From assembly GCF_900112425.1 (NCBI RefSeq), contig NZ_FOLP01000001.1, forward strand, positions 620,001-684,000: a DNA stretch of 64,000 bases, written 5' to 3'. Within the stretch, counting starts at the first letter, position 1. The number at the start of each line of letters is the position of its first letter. Source of the DNA: Variovorax sp. OK212. Its GTDB lineage: Bacteria > Pseudomonadota > Gammaproteobacteria > Burkholderiales > Burkholderiaceae_C. A model generated the notes under the pieces. It was not told the origin of the DNA. It saw nothing but the letters and a program-made list of their open reading frames with translations, and did no database searches. The translations under genes and the position numbers were made by a program. Below are positions 1-7,158 of the stretch, piece by piece.

Positions 1-144
1 CACCAGTCCGACCACCGGCATGATGATGTCGGCCACCAGCGAGTCGACGATCTTGCCGAACGCGGCACCGATGATCACGCCGACCGCGAGGTCGATCACA
101 TTGCCCTTGACGGCAAATTCCTTGAATTCACTGAGGATGCTCAT
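1..144 (-). CDS. mscL: Large-conductance mechanosensitive channel MscL, N-terminal part only
   Basis: Only the first 48 codons are inside the window; the gene runs off the left edge. The visible peptide begins [20 protein letters not shown] and continues through a hydrophobic first transmembrane helix ([17 protein letters not shown]). This is the diagnostic amphipathic N-terminal helix plus TM1 of MscL, the pentameric inner-membrane channel that releases solutes on hypo-osmotic shock. The start is the ATG whose complement lies at 142-144. The reading frame is unbroken as far as can be seen. The C-terminal half, including TM2, cannot be assessed. Confidence 0.95.
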   Translation of the reverse strand, partial: MSILSEFKEFAVKGNVIDLAVGVIIGAAFGKIVDSLVADIIMPVVGLV

Positions 145-203
145 GATTCAAAAGGCTGCTGGAGCTCTGCTGTTGAAGGAGAGCCGAGTATGCCCGCGAT
201 TGC

Positions 204-2693
204 TCACTTCTCCAGCGGGCGCAGCGCAACGTCGACGTGCGCGGCGGCCAGCCCGCTGCGGCTGCGCGCGGCGATCTGCCGGAAGCCGTCCTCCAGGTGC
301 CGCACGAAACGCGGCGTGTCGAAGTAGCCGCGGCGCGCCTCCTTGGCCGCCGCGAGCCGTGCGCGCAGCGCGGCCAGTTCGCCGGGGTGCGTGGCGTAGT
401 GAATGGCCTTGTGCACGTACGCGGCATGGTCCGTGGCCACCAGCTCGGGCAGCCCGATGGCGCCGAGCAGGCTGCCCGCCATGCGCGACACCATCGTCGT
501 GCCCGTGAGCGCCAGCAGCGGCACGCCCGACCACAGCACGTCGTTCGCGGTCGCGCCGCTGCTGTAGGGGAAGGTGTCGATGAACAGGTCGGCCAGGCCG
601 ATGCGCGCCAGGTGCTGGTCGACCGGCATGCGCGGCGACACGACCAGGCGATCGGCCGCCAGGCCCGCGGCTTCCCAGTGCGCGCGCAGGTTGCGCTCGA
701 AGCCGTCGGGGCCCTGCGCCAGCCACAGCACCGCGTTCGGAATGCCCTGCACGATGCGCACCCACGCGTCGAAGGTCTCGGGCTGGATCTTGAACGACTG
801 CGAGAAGTTGCACAGCACGAAGGCGTCCTCGGGCAGGCCGTGCGCGGCGCGCGTGGCCTTGCGCGGGTTCACCGGGCGCTGCGTGTCGATCACCTGGAAG
901 GTCTCGGGCAGGCGCAGCAGCTTTTCCGTGTAGCAGTCCTCGGTGCCCGGCGGCGAGAGGAAGTTGTCGGACACCAGGTAGTCGTAGCTCGGCGTGCCGC
1001 TGGTGCCCATGTAGCCCAGCCACATGAGCTGCGCGGGCGCCGCGTGGTAGGCCATCACCTGCGGCTTGGCGCCGCGCGTGTCGCCCGACAGGTCGATCAG
1101 GATGTCGATCTCGTCCTCGCAGATGCGCTCGGCCATCTGCTGGATCGATTGGCCGTGCAGGTCGACGAAGTGCTCGGCCGACGCGGCGATGCGCGCGCGC
1201 GCCGGGTGGCCGTCGTCGGGGCCGTAGGAGTAGACGAACACCTCGAATGCGTTGCGGTCGTGCAGGCTGAACAGCTCGGCCGTGAGGTGGGCCACCGGGT
1301 GGTTGCGGAAGTCGAACGAGTAGTAGCCCACGCGGATGCGCGGCGCCGTGCGGCGCGCGCCGGCATCGGCAAAGGACCTGATGCCCGCGTTCGTGTCGGC
1401 GAGCGTGGCCGAGCGTTGCGTCCAGGCCATCAGGCGCTTCGCGTCGTCGTAGTTCGACATGAGGATGAAGGAGGACGCGGTCTGGTCGTTGTCCGGCCTG
1501 TCCAGGCGCGTGGCGATGCGCTCGCGCAGTTCGGGCGTGCCGTCCCAGCGCGCGATGTGCGCCTTTTCGCCGAGCAGCCACACCATCGCCGGCATGAAGT
1601 CCGGGTCGTCGCGCATGCACTGCTCGAACTCCGCGATGGCCGCTTCGGACTGGCCCGCCATCACGTAGGTCACGCCCAGGTTGCAGCGCGCCAGCACCTG
1701 GCCCGGATGCAGTTCGAGCGCCTTCTTCAGCACCTCGATGGCGGCGTCGTAGTGGCCCTGGCGGAAGTTGTTGGCGCCCAGGTTGTTGAGCAGCGCTTCC
1801 TGCTCCGGCATCGATTCCAGGGCCAGCCTGTACAGCTCCGCCGATTCGCCGAAGCGCATCGCCGCGCCCTCGAGCGTGGCGCAGACACCGTAGAGCGCGG
1901 CCATGGCGTCTGGTTCCGACAGCGCCCGGGCGCGCACCTCGATCGTCGAATGGCGCATGGCGCGCTGCATGGGGCTCACCGCGTCTTCGTTGCGGCCGCA
2001 GTGGATCAGCGCGCGGGCCAGCAGGTAGCTGGCCTCGAAGTCCGGCGGCTCGGTCTGGGCCTGCTCCAGGGAGGCGAGCGCACCCGTCCAGTCGTTCTGG
2101 TGCGCGCGGATCTTGCCGATGTTCTTGTGCGCGACGATGTAGCCCGGGTCCAGCCCGAGCGCGCGCGCGAACTGCTCGACGGCTTCGTCGAAGCGGTCCT
2201 GTTCCATGTCGATGGCGCCGGCGTTGTTCCATGCGGCGGGCGCTTGCGGTGCGAGCCGCGTGGCCTCGGCCGCGGCCTCGCGCGCCTGGCGGAACTTCTT
2301 CTGCTGGCGGTACACCGCCGACAGGTTCACGTAGGCCTCGGGGTAGTTCGGCTGCGCCTTGACGGCGCGGCGCAGGTCCTGCTGCGCTTCGGCCAGCAAG
2401 CCCATGTGCATGAAGATCGTGGCGCGGGTGTTGAAGTAGAAGTGGTGCGGCGTGCGTGCGATCGCGCGGTTCACATAGTTCAGCGCCAGCTTCGGCCGGC
2501 CTTGCCGGTACAGCGCCTCGCCCGTGAGATGGAGTGCGTCGGCGTGCTCCGGAAAGCGGCTCAGCAGGTGCTCGTAGACCTGCAGCGCCTCGGCGAACCG
2601 GCCCACCCGGTGCAGCCCCAGTCCCTGTTCCAGGAGGCGGCCGGCATCTTCGGCCGGGGCGGCGGGAGCGGGGGCAAGAGAAGGTGAATTCAT
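204..2693 (-). CDS. TPR-repeat protein O-/N-GlcNAc-transferase-like glycosyltransferase (SPINDLY/GT41 type)
   Basis: 829 residues. The N-terminal half (about residues 10-400) is a run of tetratricopeptide repeats with the usual alternating small and aromatic positions. The C-terminal half (about 440-829) is a SPINDLY/OGT-type catalytic region with recognisable stretches such as RVGYYSFDFRNHPVAHL, DILIDLSGDTRG, LMWLGYMGTSG and FIDTFPYSSGATANDVLWSGVP. Family knowledge: GT41 enzymes transfer sugar from a UDP donor to Ser/Thr (OGT) or to Asn in N-X-S/T sequons (HMW1C type) of proteins, in the cytoplasm. The gene lies directly downstream of, and on the same strand as, a repeat-rich surface adhesin, so that adhesin is the obvious candidate acceptor (inference). 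The ATG at 2693 is chosen because the TPR region begins soon after it; the frame is open far upstream only because it shadows the adhesin gene. Donor sugar and acceptor are unknown. Confidence 0.88.
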   Translation of the reverse strand: MNSPSLAPAPAAPAEDAGRLLEQGLGLHRVGRFAEALQVYEHLLSRFPEHADALHLTGEALYRQGRPKLALNYVNRAIARTPHHFYFNTRATIFMHMGLLAEAQQDLRRAVKAQPNYPEAYVNLSAVYRQQKKFRQAREAAAEATRLAPQAPAAWNNAGAIDMEQDRFDEAVEQFARALGLDPGYIVAHKNIGKIRAHQNDWTGALASLEQAQTEPPDFEASYLLARALIHCGRNEDAVSPMQRAMRHSTIEVRARALSEPDAMAALYGVCATLEGAAMRFGESAELYRLALESMPEQEALLNNLGANNFRQGHYDAAIEVLKKALELHPGQVLARCNLGVTYVMAGQSEAAIAEFEQCMRDDPDFMPAMVWLLGEKAHIARWDGTPELRERIATRLDRPDNDQTASSFILMSNYDDAKRLMAWTQRSATLADTNAGIRSFADAGARRTAPRIRVGYYSFDFRNHPVAHLTAELFSLHDRNAFEVFVYSYGPDDGHPARARIAASAEHFVDLHGQSIQQMAERICEDEIDILIDLSGDTRGAKPQVMAYHAAPAQLMWLGYMGTSGTPSYDYLVSDNFLSPPGTEDCYTEKLLRLPETFQVIDTQRPVNPRKATRAAHGLPEDAFVLCNFSQSFKIQPETFDAWVRIVQGIPNAVLWLAQGPDGFERNLRAHWEAAGLAADRLVVSPRMPVDQHLARIGLADLFIDTFPYSSGATANDVLWSGVPLLALTGTTMVSRMAGSLLGAIGLPELVATDHAAYVHKAIHYATHPGELAALRARLAAAKEARRGYFDTPRFVRHLEDGFRQIAARSRSGLAAAHVDVALRPLEK

Positions 2694-2753
2694 GACGCCG
2701 TGGAGTGAACGCTCAAGAGACCGACCGATGCAGGCGCGGCCTCGATATCCATG

Positions 2754-2788
2754 AAAAAGGCCGGCCACCCAGTATAGGGGCCGGCCTT
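2754..2788 (-). terminator. Rho-independent terminator after the adhesin gene
   Basis: A 10-bp perfect inverted repeat (AAGGCCGGCC at 2757-2766 with GGCCGGCCTT at 2779-2788) encloses a 12-nt loop. On the minus strand it is followed by a run of T. It lies 58 bp past the adhesin stop codon and 61 bp before the glycosyltransferase start, so it should separate the two transcripts or attenuate read-through. Confidence 0.8.
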
Positions 2789-2845
2789 GCGCGGAGTCCC
2801 CCGGCGAGCGGTGCGGCGCACAGGCCGCAGCGCTCGCCGAACGGC

Positions 2846-4969
2846 TTACCAGGACCAGGATGCGCCGACGCCGCCGCCGACCTTGCCGTTGTTGCCGCTG
2901 CCGAAGTTGACCCTGATCTGTGCGGACTCGCCGATGCGGAAGCTGGCGGCCGCCGCGATGGCCGAGCGGCCGTCGTACGTGCCCACGCCCACGCCGAGCC
3001 CGAAGTTCTTGCCCGCCTCGAGCGCCGGCACCGCGGCCGCCGCCATCGCGATGGCCGCGCCGGTGCTGCTGATCTTGCGTGCGTCCTGGACCTCGGTGCG
3101 AACCTGGTTCAACTGCGACATGTTCGCGGCGTCCGTCGGCAGCACGCCCGGTGCCACGTTCTGAACGCGGCCGTTGGCGACCACGCCGTTGCCCGCGGTG
3201 ACCGTGCCGCCGGCGGTCACGTTGCCCGTGACGTTGACCGTTCCTGCGTTCAAGGTGGTGACGTTGCCCGTCACCGCGTTGATGGTGGTGATGTTGCCGG
3301 TCTGCGTGTTCAGCACCGTGATGTTGCCGTTGGCGGCCGTGATCGTCTGGAAGTTGCCGGTGGTCGCGTTCACCGTGCTCGCATTCACCGTCGACGCGCT
3401 CATCGTGCCGACGCTCAGTGCGTTGATGGTGGCGCTGGCGGCCGACAGGTTGGTGGTGCTGACGCTGGTGGCGTTCAGCGTGTTGATCGTGCCTTGCGCC
3501 GCCGAGAGGTTGGTCGTCGTGAGGTTGGTCGACGTCAGGTTGTTGATCGTGCCGCTCGCCGCCGACAGGTTCGAAGTCGTGACGTTGGTGGCGTTGAGCG
3601 TGCCGATCGTCCCGGTCGTGGCCGAGAGGTTGGACGTGGTGATGTCCGTCGCGTTCAGCGTGCCGATGGTGCCTGTGGTTGCCGACAGGTTCGAAGTCGT
3701 GACGTTGGTGGCGTTGAGCGTGCCGATGGTCCCGGTCGTGGCCGAGAGGTTCGACGTGGTGATGTCGGTTGCGTTCAGTGTGCCGATGGTGCCGGTGGTC
3801 GCCGACAGGTTGGACGTCGTGATGTCCGTCGCGTTCAGCGTGCCGATGGTGCCCGTCGTTGCCGAAAGGTTGGAAGTCGTGATGTCCGTCGCGTTCAGCG
3901 TACCGATGGTGCCCGTGGTCGCCGACAGGTTCGACGTCGTGATGTCGGTGGCGTTGAGCGTGCCGATCGTCCCCGTCGTGGCCGAAAGGTTGGACGTGGT
4001 GATGTCCGTCGCGTTCAGCGTACCGATGGTGCCCGTGGTTGCCGACAGGTTGGATGTCGTGATGTCGGTGGCGTTGAGCGTGCCGATGGTCCCCGTCGTG
4101 GCCAAGAGGTTCGACGTGGTGATGTCCGTCGCGTTCAGCGTGCCGATGGTGCCTGTTGTTGCCGACAGGTTGGATGTCGTGATGTCGGTGGCATTGAGCG
4201 TGCCGATCGTCCCCGTCGTGGCCGAAAGGTTCGACGTGGTGATGTCCGTCGCGTTCAGCGTGCCGATGGTGCCCGTGGTCGCCGACAGGTTCGACGTCGT
4301 GATGTCCGTGGCATTGAGCGTGTTGACTACGCCGGTGCTGGCGGTGAGGTTGCCGGCGCTCACGTTGGTGGCGCTGACAAGGCCCGAAGTGATGCTGGTG
4401 CTGCTGAGCGAGTTGATCGTGCCGCGCGATGCCGTGACGTTGATCGCGTTGACCGTGTTGATGCTGCCGGTGCTGGCGGTGACGGTGCCGGCACTCACGC
4501 TGGTGGCGCTGACAAGGCCCGAGGTGATGCTGGTGCTGCTGAGCGAGTTGATCGTGCCGCGCGATGCCGTGACGTTGATCGCGTTGACCGTGTTGATGCT
4601 GCCGGTGCTGGCGGTGACGGTGCCGGCACTCACGCTGGTGGCACTGACGAGGCCCGAGGTGATGCTGGTGCTGCTGAGCGAATTGATCGTGCCGCGCGAT
4701 GCCGTCACGTTGACCGTGCTCACGTTCGTTGCGGAGAGCGTGGGCGTCGTGACGTTGCCCACTGCATTCAGGAGGCCGCCGTTGTTGGATTCGCCGCCGC
4801 CGAAGTTGGCGTCCACGGTCCCGCCACCGATCGTGACCCCCTGGGCATGGGCCACAGGCAGCGTCATCACATAACCGGCACCCACGAGCACCGAAGCGAG
4901 CAGGCGGCTCACCCCTGCGTGACGAACCATGGAAGACGTGCGAACACCAGCGCGCTTGGATGTAGTCAT
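2846..4969 (-). CDS. Trimeric autotransporter adhesin (type Vc, YadA-like) with repetitive stalk
   Basis: 707 residues. A signal peptide ends at about residue 43 (…TLPVAHAQ). A Ser/Thr/Asn-rich passenger follows, made of three 45-residue repeats and then about thirteen 20-residue repeats (consensus TGTIGTLNATDITTSNLSAT). The last 110 residues form a YadA-type anchor: a short coiled stretch (PTDAANMSQLNQVRTEVQDA), glycine-rich beta strands and a C-terminal aromatic residue (ASWSW). Such proteins trimerise in the outer membrane and display a fibrous stalk for adhesion or autoaggregation. The start at 4969 is chosen because it immediately precedes the basic plus hydrophobic signal sequence and has a purine-rich site upstream; longer starts add low-complexity residues before the signal. 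No globular head domain is visible, so the protein seems to be stalk plus anchor. The neighbouring GT41 enzyme suggests glycosylation, and the divergent response regulator suggests control. Confidence 0.9.
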   Translation of the reverse strand: MTTSKRAGVRTSSMVRHAGVSRLLASVLVGAGYVMTLPVAHAQGVTIGGGTVDANFGGGESNNGGLLNAVGNVTTPTLSATNVSTVNVTASRGTINSLSSTSITSGLVSATSVSAGTVTASTGSINTVNAINVTASRGTINSLSSTSITSGLVSATSVSAGTVTASTGSINTVNAINVTASRGTINSLSSTSITSGLVSATNVSAGNLTASTGVVNTLNATDITTSNLSATTGTIGTLNATDITTSNLSATTGTIGTLNATDITTSNLSATTGTIGTLNATDITTSNLLATTGTIGTLNATDITTSNLSATTGTIGTLNATDITTSNLSATTGTIGTLNATDITTSNLSATTGTIGTLNATDITTSNLSATTGTIGTLNATDITTSNLSATTGTIGTLNATDITTSNLSATTGTIGTLNATNVTTSNLSATTGTIGTLNATDITTSNLSATTGTIGTLNATNVTTSNLSAASGTINNLTSTNLTTTNLSAAQGTINTLNATSVSTTNLSAASATINALSVGTMSASTVNASTVNATTGNFQTITAANGNITVLNTQTGNITTINAVTGNVTTLNAGTVNVTGNVTAGGTVTAGNGVVANGRVQNVAPGVLPTDAANMSQLNQVRTEVQDARKISSTGAAIAMAAAAVPALEAGKNFGLGVGVGTYDGRSAIAAAASFRIGESAQIRVNFGSGNNGKVGGGVGASWSW
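3541..4320 (-). repeat. Thirteen tandem 60-bp units in the adhesin stalk
   Basis: Exactly 60 bp per unit, encoding 20 residues each. Twelve units carry the TGTIGT block, and the last unit in protein order (3541-3600) drifts to AASGTIN. Codon choice alternates between two unit types, giving a 120-bp higher-order period. Nearly every unit has two N-X-S/T sequons (NAT and NLS). The unit at 4081-4140 has lost one (NLL), and two units gain NVT. Confidence 0.97.
4304..4708 (-). repeat. Three tandem 135-bp units in the adhesin passenger
   Basis: 45-residue repeats beginning VTASRGTINSLSSTSITSGL. The first two are almost identical and the third has diverged into the start of the 20-residue repeat array. 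The shared motif GGCCCGAG/A recurs at 4381, 4516 and 4651, fixing the period at 135 bp. Confidence 0.95.
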
Positions 4970-5588
4970 TTGGACCTTTTTTCCTCGAAGAAGCAGTTGC
5001 CATTTCTCGACTTCCAGGCGTCCTCGTCGCATGAAAGCAAGCTTGGGTTTCATTGCGTTACCCAATGCAACCGATGCTAGGAATCGGGTCCCTCGCTGAA
5101 CATCACCGGGATCGGTAGTTCTGGGCCCATGCGCATCGCCGTGCGACGGGTCTTCGAATTGAAGAGCGGCCCGCAAAGCCAATGCCCATGCGGCTTCGCG
5201 CGCATCGCACCTGGCGCGAGGCGTTGCCGCGCCGCGCGATCCGGCGCGTGTTTCGTGTGTCCCGGTGCTACGTAACACGCGCGGCAACCGGCACGTAACA
5301 ACGACGCAAAAACAGCCGTTTCGCAGCCCTGCGCGTGGCCTGCCTCGGGGCTTCGAAAGGCAAATTTCCCAATGAAATCAAAGTAGTACATGCGTTCGCG
5401 GCGCCGGCGCCGCGATGCTGGCCCGCGCGGGCATCGTTCCTGCGGTATCTGAAACGAAAGTCAACATTTCGAGGCTACCTAAGGGCAGCCGCAGAGCCGG
5501 AGGGGCGTCGCGTGATCAATTCGTTCTTGAGCAAGGCCAATGCAGACAACACGGACACCGTCCGTGGCGTGAACCAGGGAGCGCCGTC
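4970..5588. other. Divergent intergenic region between adhesin and response regulator
   Basis: 619 bp with no convincing gene; short open frames here lack family features. It must carry the promoters of both flanking genes. Visible elements are a perfect 18-bp palindrome at 5397-5414 and two CACGTAAC/TACGTAAC-type motifs near 5270-5300. The composition is more AT-rich than the genes around it in the segment 5340-5400. Confidence 0.6.
5397..5414. promoter_or_regulatory. Perfect 18-bp palindrome, candidate operator
   Basis: CGCGGCGCC followed directly by its reverse complement GGCGCCGCG. There is no T-run, so a terminator is unlikely. It lies about 175 bp before the regulator start and 430 bp before the adhesin start. 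An operator role is inferred from position alone; GC-rich palindromes can occur by chance in such DNA. Confidence 0.3.
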
Positions 5589-6359
5589 ATGGAAATGAGC
5601 TTCCAGTACGCCTCCACGCGACCGGTGCCGTCGGTCGCGCAGTTGTATGGCGGCGTCTTCCATGCCGCGCTGATCGTCGCGGACGATGCGTTCGTGGCGG
5701 ACCGCATGCGGCGCATCCTGGCCGAGCTCGCGCCGCACCGCCGCGTGGTGGTCGCATCGGGCCGCGCCGAAGCGCTCAACCTGCTGGCCGCGCTGCCCTA
5801 TGACCTGCTGCTCGTCGACATGCAGTTGCCGGGCAAGGACGGCCTCGCGCTGCTGCAGCATGTGCGCCAGCACCATGCGCGCATCGAGAGCATCGGCATG
5901 TCGAAGAGGGACGACCACGAACTGGTGAGCGCCGCGATTTCGGCGGGCGCCATCGGCTACCTGCTGAGCGAGGCCGACGACTTCGAGCTGTCCTATCTCC
6001 TGCGCTCGATCGAGCGCGGCGGCTCGCCGATGGACTCGCGCATCGCGCGGCGCATCGTCGGCTCGATCGCGGCGTCGGCGAAGGCGCGCGCCATCGAACC
6101 GATCCGCGTGCAGGAACAAGCAAGCCCGGCCCGCGCGGCCGAGGCGGACAACAAGATTCCGCGCGGACTGCTGTCGCCGCGGGAACTCAAGGTGCTGCGG
6201 CTGATCGCACAGGGCTGGAGCAACCGCCAGATCGCGGAAGCGGTCTACCTTTCGGTCAACACCATCGAGTTTCACGCCAAGAGCATCTATCGCAAGCTCT
6301 CCGTCAAGTCGCGGACCCAGGCGGTCCATGAAGCGATGCAGCACGGTCTTCTGAACTGA
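5589..6359 (+). CDS. NarL/LuxR-family response regulator with atypical receiver domain
   Basis: 256 residues. The receiver domain spans about 25-140, with the acidic pair D32/D33 and a phospho-acceptor D77 in LLLVDMQLPGKDG. The usual conserved lysine near the end of the receiver is replaced by serine (GYLLSE, S127). A LuxR-type helix-turn-helix occupies about 195-256 (LSPRELKVLRLIAQGWSNRQ … SVNTIEFHAKSIYRKL). AGGGAG lies 7-8 nt before the ATG at 5589, which decides the start; an in-frame ATG two codons later is also possible. No cognate histidine kinase is nearby. It is divergent from the adhesin gene, so control of the adhesin is likely but inferred. Confidence 0.87.
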   Translation: MEMSFQYASTRPVPSVAQLYGGVFHAALIVADDAFVADRMRRILAELAPHRRVVVASGRAEALNLLAALPYDLLLVDMQLPGKDGLALLQHVRQHHARIESIGMSKRDDHELVSAAISAGAIGYLLSEADDFELSYLLRSIERGGSPMDSRIARRIVGSIAASAKARAIEPIRVQEQASPARAAEADNKIPRGLLSPRELKVLRLIAQGWSNRQIAEAVYLSVNTIEFHAKSIYRKLSVKSRTQAVHEAMQHGLLN

Positions 6360-6452
6360 AGTCCCCCTGGCGACAGCCCTTGTCGCCCCGGCGGGCGCCC
6401 CGCGAATGCGGCGCGCCGCGCCGTCGCTCGCCTGCCACGCGCATGGCAGGCA

Positions 6453-6482
6453 TTGAATATCCTTGAGACGCCCCGCTACAAT
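6453..6482 (+). promoter_or_regulatory. Sigma-70 promoter of petABC
   Basis: TTGAAT at 6453-6458, an 18-bp spacer and TACAAT at 6477-6482, ending 44 bp before the petA start. This is the best sigma-70 match in the 167-bp gap after the response regulator gene. Confidence 0.65.
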
Positions 6483-6526
6483 CGCGGGTTGACTCCTGCT
6501 CCAGCGAAGAAGACAAGAGGATCCCC

Positions 6527-7144
6527 ATGAGTGACATGACCTCCGGCTCGCCCCGGATCGACACCAGCAAGCGGACTTGGTTGATTGCATCCAGCTGCGC
6601 TGGCGTGGCGGGCGGCGTGGCCACCGCCATCCCCTTTGTGAGCACTTTCCAGCCTTCCGAGAAGGCCAAGGCTGCGGGTGCCGCGGTCGAGGTCGACATC
6701 GGCGGCCTCAAGGTCGGCGAGAAAATGACCGTCGAATGGCGGGGCAAGCCGGTCTGGATCCTCAAGCGCACCCCCGCGCAGATCGCGGAGCTCCCCAAGC
6801 TGGACGGCCAGCTGGCCGACCCCCTGTCCAAGCGCCACCCCGACGAATTCACCCCCAAGTACGCGCAGAACGAGCACCGCTCGATCAAGCCCGACGTGCT
6901 TGTGGTGGTCGGCATCTGCACCCACCTGGGTTGCTCGCCCACCGACCGCTTCCAGGCCGGCCCGCAGCCTTCGCTGCCCGCCGACTGGGAAGGCGGCTTC
7001 CTCTGCCCTTGCCACGGTTCCACTTTCGACCTGGCCGGCCGAGTCTTCAAGAACAAGCCCGCGCCCGACAATCTGCCGGTGCCGCCGCACATGTACCTGT
7101 CGGACACCAAGCTCCTGATCGGTGAAGACTCCAAGAAGGCCTGA
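6527..7144 (+). CDS. petA: Ubiquinol-cytochrome c reductase, Rieske iron-sulfur subunit
   Basis: 205 residues. An N-terminal Tat-type membrane anchor (residues 15-40) precedes a periplasmic Rieske domain with both cluster-binding motifs, CTHLGC (C131, H133, C136) and CPCHGS (C160, C162, H163). It passes electrons from ubiquinol at the Qo site to cytochrome c1. AAGAGG precedes the ATG at 6527; another ATG three codons later is possible but further from that site. It is first gene of the petABC operon, 14 bp before petB. Confidence 0.97.
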   Translation: MSDMTSGSPRIDTSKRTWLIASSCAGVAGGVATAIPFVSTFQPSEKAKAAGAAVEVDIGGLKVGEKMTVEWRGKPVWILKRTPAQIAELPKLDGQLADPLSKRHPDEFTPKYAQNEHRSIKPDVLVVVGICTHLGCSPTDRFQAGPQPSLPADWEGGFLCPCHGSTFDLAGRVFKNKPAPDNLPVPPHMYLSDTKLLIGEDSKKA

Positions 7145-7158
7145 GGCGAGACAAGAAC

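Noticed and set aside
3541..4320. Regular repeats resembling a CRISPR array
   Set aside because: Units are contiguous without unique spacers and encode a continuous protein repeat; no cas genes are present.
204..5080. Very long open frames in several frames and on both strands across the adhesin repeats
   Set aside because: The 60-bp unit is a multiple of three and lacks stops, so several frames stay open. Only the minus-strand frame has a signal peptide and YadA anchor; the others give low-complexity His/Arg/Val-rich products.
6369..6387. GGCGACA/TGTCGCC hairpin after the response regulator gene as a terminator
   Set aside because: The stem is only 7 bp and no T-run follows; it may be chance.
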